A DNA stretch of 32,488 nt from Bradyrhizobium sp. MOS002 (GTDB lineage Bacteria > Pseudomonadota > Alphaproteobacteria > Rhizobiales > Xanthobacteraceae), in contig NZ_PYFX01000031.1 in assembly GCF_003020115.1 (NCBI RefSeq), forward strand, positions 1 through 32,488, written 5' to 3'. This document shows positions 31,002 through 32,488 of the stretch, one piece after another (position 1 is the stretch's first letter; the number at the start of each line of letters is the position of its first letter). Under the pieces are notes generated by a model, which was not told the DNA's origin, searched no databases, and saw nothing but the letters and a program-made list of their open reading frames with translations. A program made the translations under genes and the position numbers.

Positions 31002-31228
31002 TCTAGAGAGGGCGCATTGTAGCCCTCCCTGAGCGCCGACGTTCGTCAAAACTGAAGGCCATTACCAAAATCGGGCAGGCGGGAATGTGGAATCTGAACT
31101 TCGCCGCGGAGCGCGGGAACGCGGGGCAATAACCGGTACTGGAGTCCCAGGCCCATCCAATCCCGACATATACCCGGTATCTCCCCCACCCCCGCTGAAC
31201 AATTCCGATCGGTTCGCGGGAGGTGGCC

Positions 31229-31909
31229 TCAATCTGCGAGGCGAGCGCGCACGTTGATGACCGCGCGGGCCGTCCACTTGCCGCCGAGTGCCGTCTGCAC
31301 GCCACGCCGCTCCATCTCAGCCGCTGCGGCGTTGGCCGACAAGCTGGCAAGCTCGGTAAGTACTGGCCGTAAGCGCTCGGCGAAGGCTACGGCGTTCGCT
31401 ACGTTGACTGCGGAGCCTTTTGCGCGCGTTTCGAGATTGGACGGGATCTTATGCCCCTTCGGCTGCCCAAGGCGCTTACCGCGCGCCTTGGCAGCTTGGA
31501 GGGCCGCCTTGGTACGCTCCGAGATCATGCGGCGTTCGGCCTGGGCAACCAGAGCCATAATGCCGACCACCATCTCGTTGGCTTCCGGCATGTCGGCAGC
31601 AACAAACTTGACCCCGGCCTTCTGCAATCCAAGCAGAAAGTGAGCATCGCGGCTCAAGCGATCCAGCTTGGCGATGACCAGCGTTGCGCCGTAGACCTTG
31701 CAGGCTTCCAGCGCCTTGTGGAGCGCGGGCCTGTTGTGATCGTGTCTGCCGCTCTCAACCTCGACCAGTTCCTCGACCAGCTTCCAGCGCCCGCCGTTGA
31801 GAAACGCCTCGACTGCCGCGCGCTGCGCCTCAAGCCCAAGACCGCTTTCGCCCTGACGTTTGGTGCTGACGCGAAGGTAGGAAACGAATTTGCCGTGATG
31901 CTGGACCAT
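31229..31909 (-). CDS. Serine recombinase (resolvase)
   Basis: The 226-aa protein has a complete resolvase catalytic domain (PF00239): Ser15 in SYLRVSTKRQGESGLGLEAQ, then ATLVIAKLDRLSRDAHFLL, and MALVAQAERRMISERTKAAL. The C-terminal part (about 150-226) contains a helix-turn-helix-like region (LSANAAAAEMERRGVQTALG). It would act as a resolvase or invertase, or move the element. GCGAGGGTAG precedes the ATG. It is convergent with the RHH-like gene, with 227 bases between. Confidence 0.9.
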   Translation of the reverse strand: MVQHHGKFVSYLRVSTKRQGESGLGLEAQRAAVEAFLNGGRWKLVEELVEVESGRHDHNRPALHKALEACKVYGATLVIAKLDRLSRDAHFLLGLQKAGVKFVAADMPEANEMVVGIMALVAQAERRMISERTKAALQAAKARGKRLGQPKGHKIPSNLETRAKGSAVNVANAVAFAERLRPVLTELASLSANAAAAEMERRGVQTALGGKWTARAVINVRARLAD

Positions 31910-32088
31910 CTACCCTCGCTTGTAAGGACAGATAACCAACGTCTAAAGCTATTGCAAGTTGAATTCGCAATCCGGAGATTAGCGTATGCCTCTCGGCGGC
32001 CTTGCCGCGCGCCAGAGACCGTCGGGGCCGGAGATTCACGGAGTGCGTTTGGGGCTGAGTTCACGGGCGGTCGCAGGGAGCACGGCAA

Positions 32089-32199
32089 ATGGCCTTCAAG
32101 AAGCGAAGGCATGTCACGGTCATCGGTCTGGATGTAATGGGGCCTGAAGCACCGGCCGACTATTCCGCCCGGCACAGGGCAGGATGCCCGGTCAGCTAA
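32089..32199 (+). CDS. Possible small protein (36 aa)
   Basis: An ATG with AGGGAG upstream opens a 36-aa frame: MAFKKRRHVTVIGLDVMGPE, then ADYSARHRAGCPVS. Only composition and the ribosome binding site support it. It points toward the DUF5681-like gene. Confidence 0.3.
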   Translation: MAFKKRRHVTVIGLDVMGPEAPADYSARHRAGCPVS

Positions 32200-32239
32200 C
32201 CACCTCGATTGCAACGAGATGCAGCTTGATCGAAGCCGC

Positions 32240-32488
32240 CTATTTTTTCAGTGCTTCATGCTCAATCACCAGCGGCTCGGCTTCGCTGCCCGTGTCAACG
32301 ATCCGTCGGATGATGATCCGAAGCGGCCCGCCATCCTCGTCAGCGTGCGGCTGGATCGCCTTGCCCCAACCCCTGTCGAGCAGGATACCTGCCGCAACCA
32401 CGCGCGCAGCCGCTGGCACGGCCTCCTGGCTGACGATCCCAGCCAACACCTTGACGCATAGCGCGGTGTGCCCCCGTGCGAGCGACCG
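32240..32488 (-). CDS. Phage-type DUF5681-like protein (partial)
   Basis: The frame is open to the right edge of the window, so the N-terminus is missing; it ends in TAG at 32240. The visible 82 residues contain ALCVKVLAGIVSQEAVPAAA, then RVVAAGILLDRGWGKAIQPH. A-A-A-R-V-x-A-A-x-x-L-L-D-R-G-x-G-K-x-x-Q is the signature of the C-terminal half of DUF5681-like small phage proteins. It suggests that phage or satellite sequence continues past the window. Confidence 0.6.
   Translation of the reverse strand, partial: RSLARGHTALCVKVLAGIVSQEAVPAAARVVAAGILLDRGWGKAIQPHADEDGGPLRIIIRRIVDTGSEAEPLVIEHEALKK

Overview
The window looks like a high-GC alphaproteobacterial chromosome, most likely Bradyrhizobium or a close relative (Nitrobacteraceae). 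This is inferred from the mix of families: a GcrA-type regulator, a GYD protein, DUF3606, a phasin, a dodecin, a stand-alone LigD-type ligase, and many very small proteins of a type common in that genus. No rRNA or tRNA gene was recognised.

Positions 1-18000 are a gene-poor accessory region with many small or broken genes. It holds the tail of a secreted repeat protein, a secreted SUMF1-like protein without the catalytic cysteines, a decayed lectin-like gene, a diheme cytochrome c, GYD and DoxX proteins, an IS110 transposase remnant, a GcrA-like regulator and a frameshifted dodecin. A phasin, a run of proteins of 44-118 residues (9.1-12.7 kb), a PilZ protein and a membrane-bound PAS-GGDEF diguanylate cyclase follow. 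Next comes a LigD-type DNA ligase with an in-frame TAG, then three small genes.

Positions 18738-22780 hold the most striking locus. A 153-aa ORF is followed by a very large ORF in the -1 frame (TPR repeats, a GreA/GreB C-terminal-like segment, and a PIN-like nuclease domain). The small ORF ends in G_GGA_AAC_TGA, a canonical -1 slippery heptamer. Five bases later comes a perfect 10-bp stem. The large frame is open back to the slip site and has no ATG, GTG or TTG there until a GTG 117 nt further on. I read this as a candidate programmed -1 frameshift producing a fusion of about 1347 residues, in what looks like a TPR-GreAB-C-PIN conflict (defence) system.

Positions 22930-32488 look like an integrated mobile element, phage-satellite or plasmid-like. 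It has two divergent tyrosine recombinases separated by palindromes, then a rightward block: small DNA-binding regulator, PD-(D/E)XK nuclease, a protein with an acidic SSB-like tail, and a PrimPol-helicase replication protein. Directly downstream of the replication gene are GTGAACG iterons in two groups around an AT-rich stretch, the layout of a replication origin. A small ribbon-helix-helix-like protein, a serine resolvase and the edge of a phage-type DUF5681-like gene follow. A large inverted repeat lies in the leader of the replication gene.

All calls come from reading the sequence; no database search was run. Family names are recognised from motifs.
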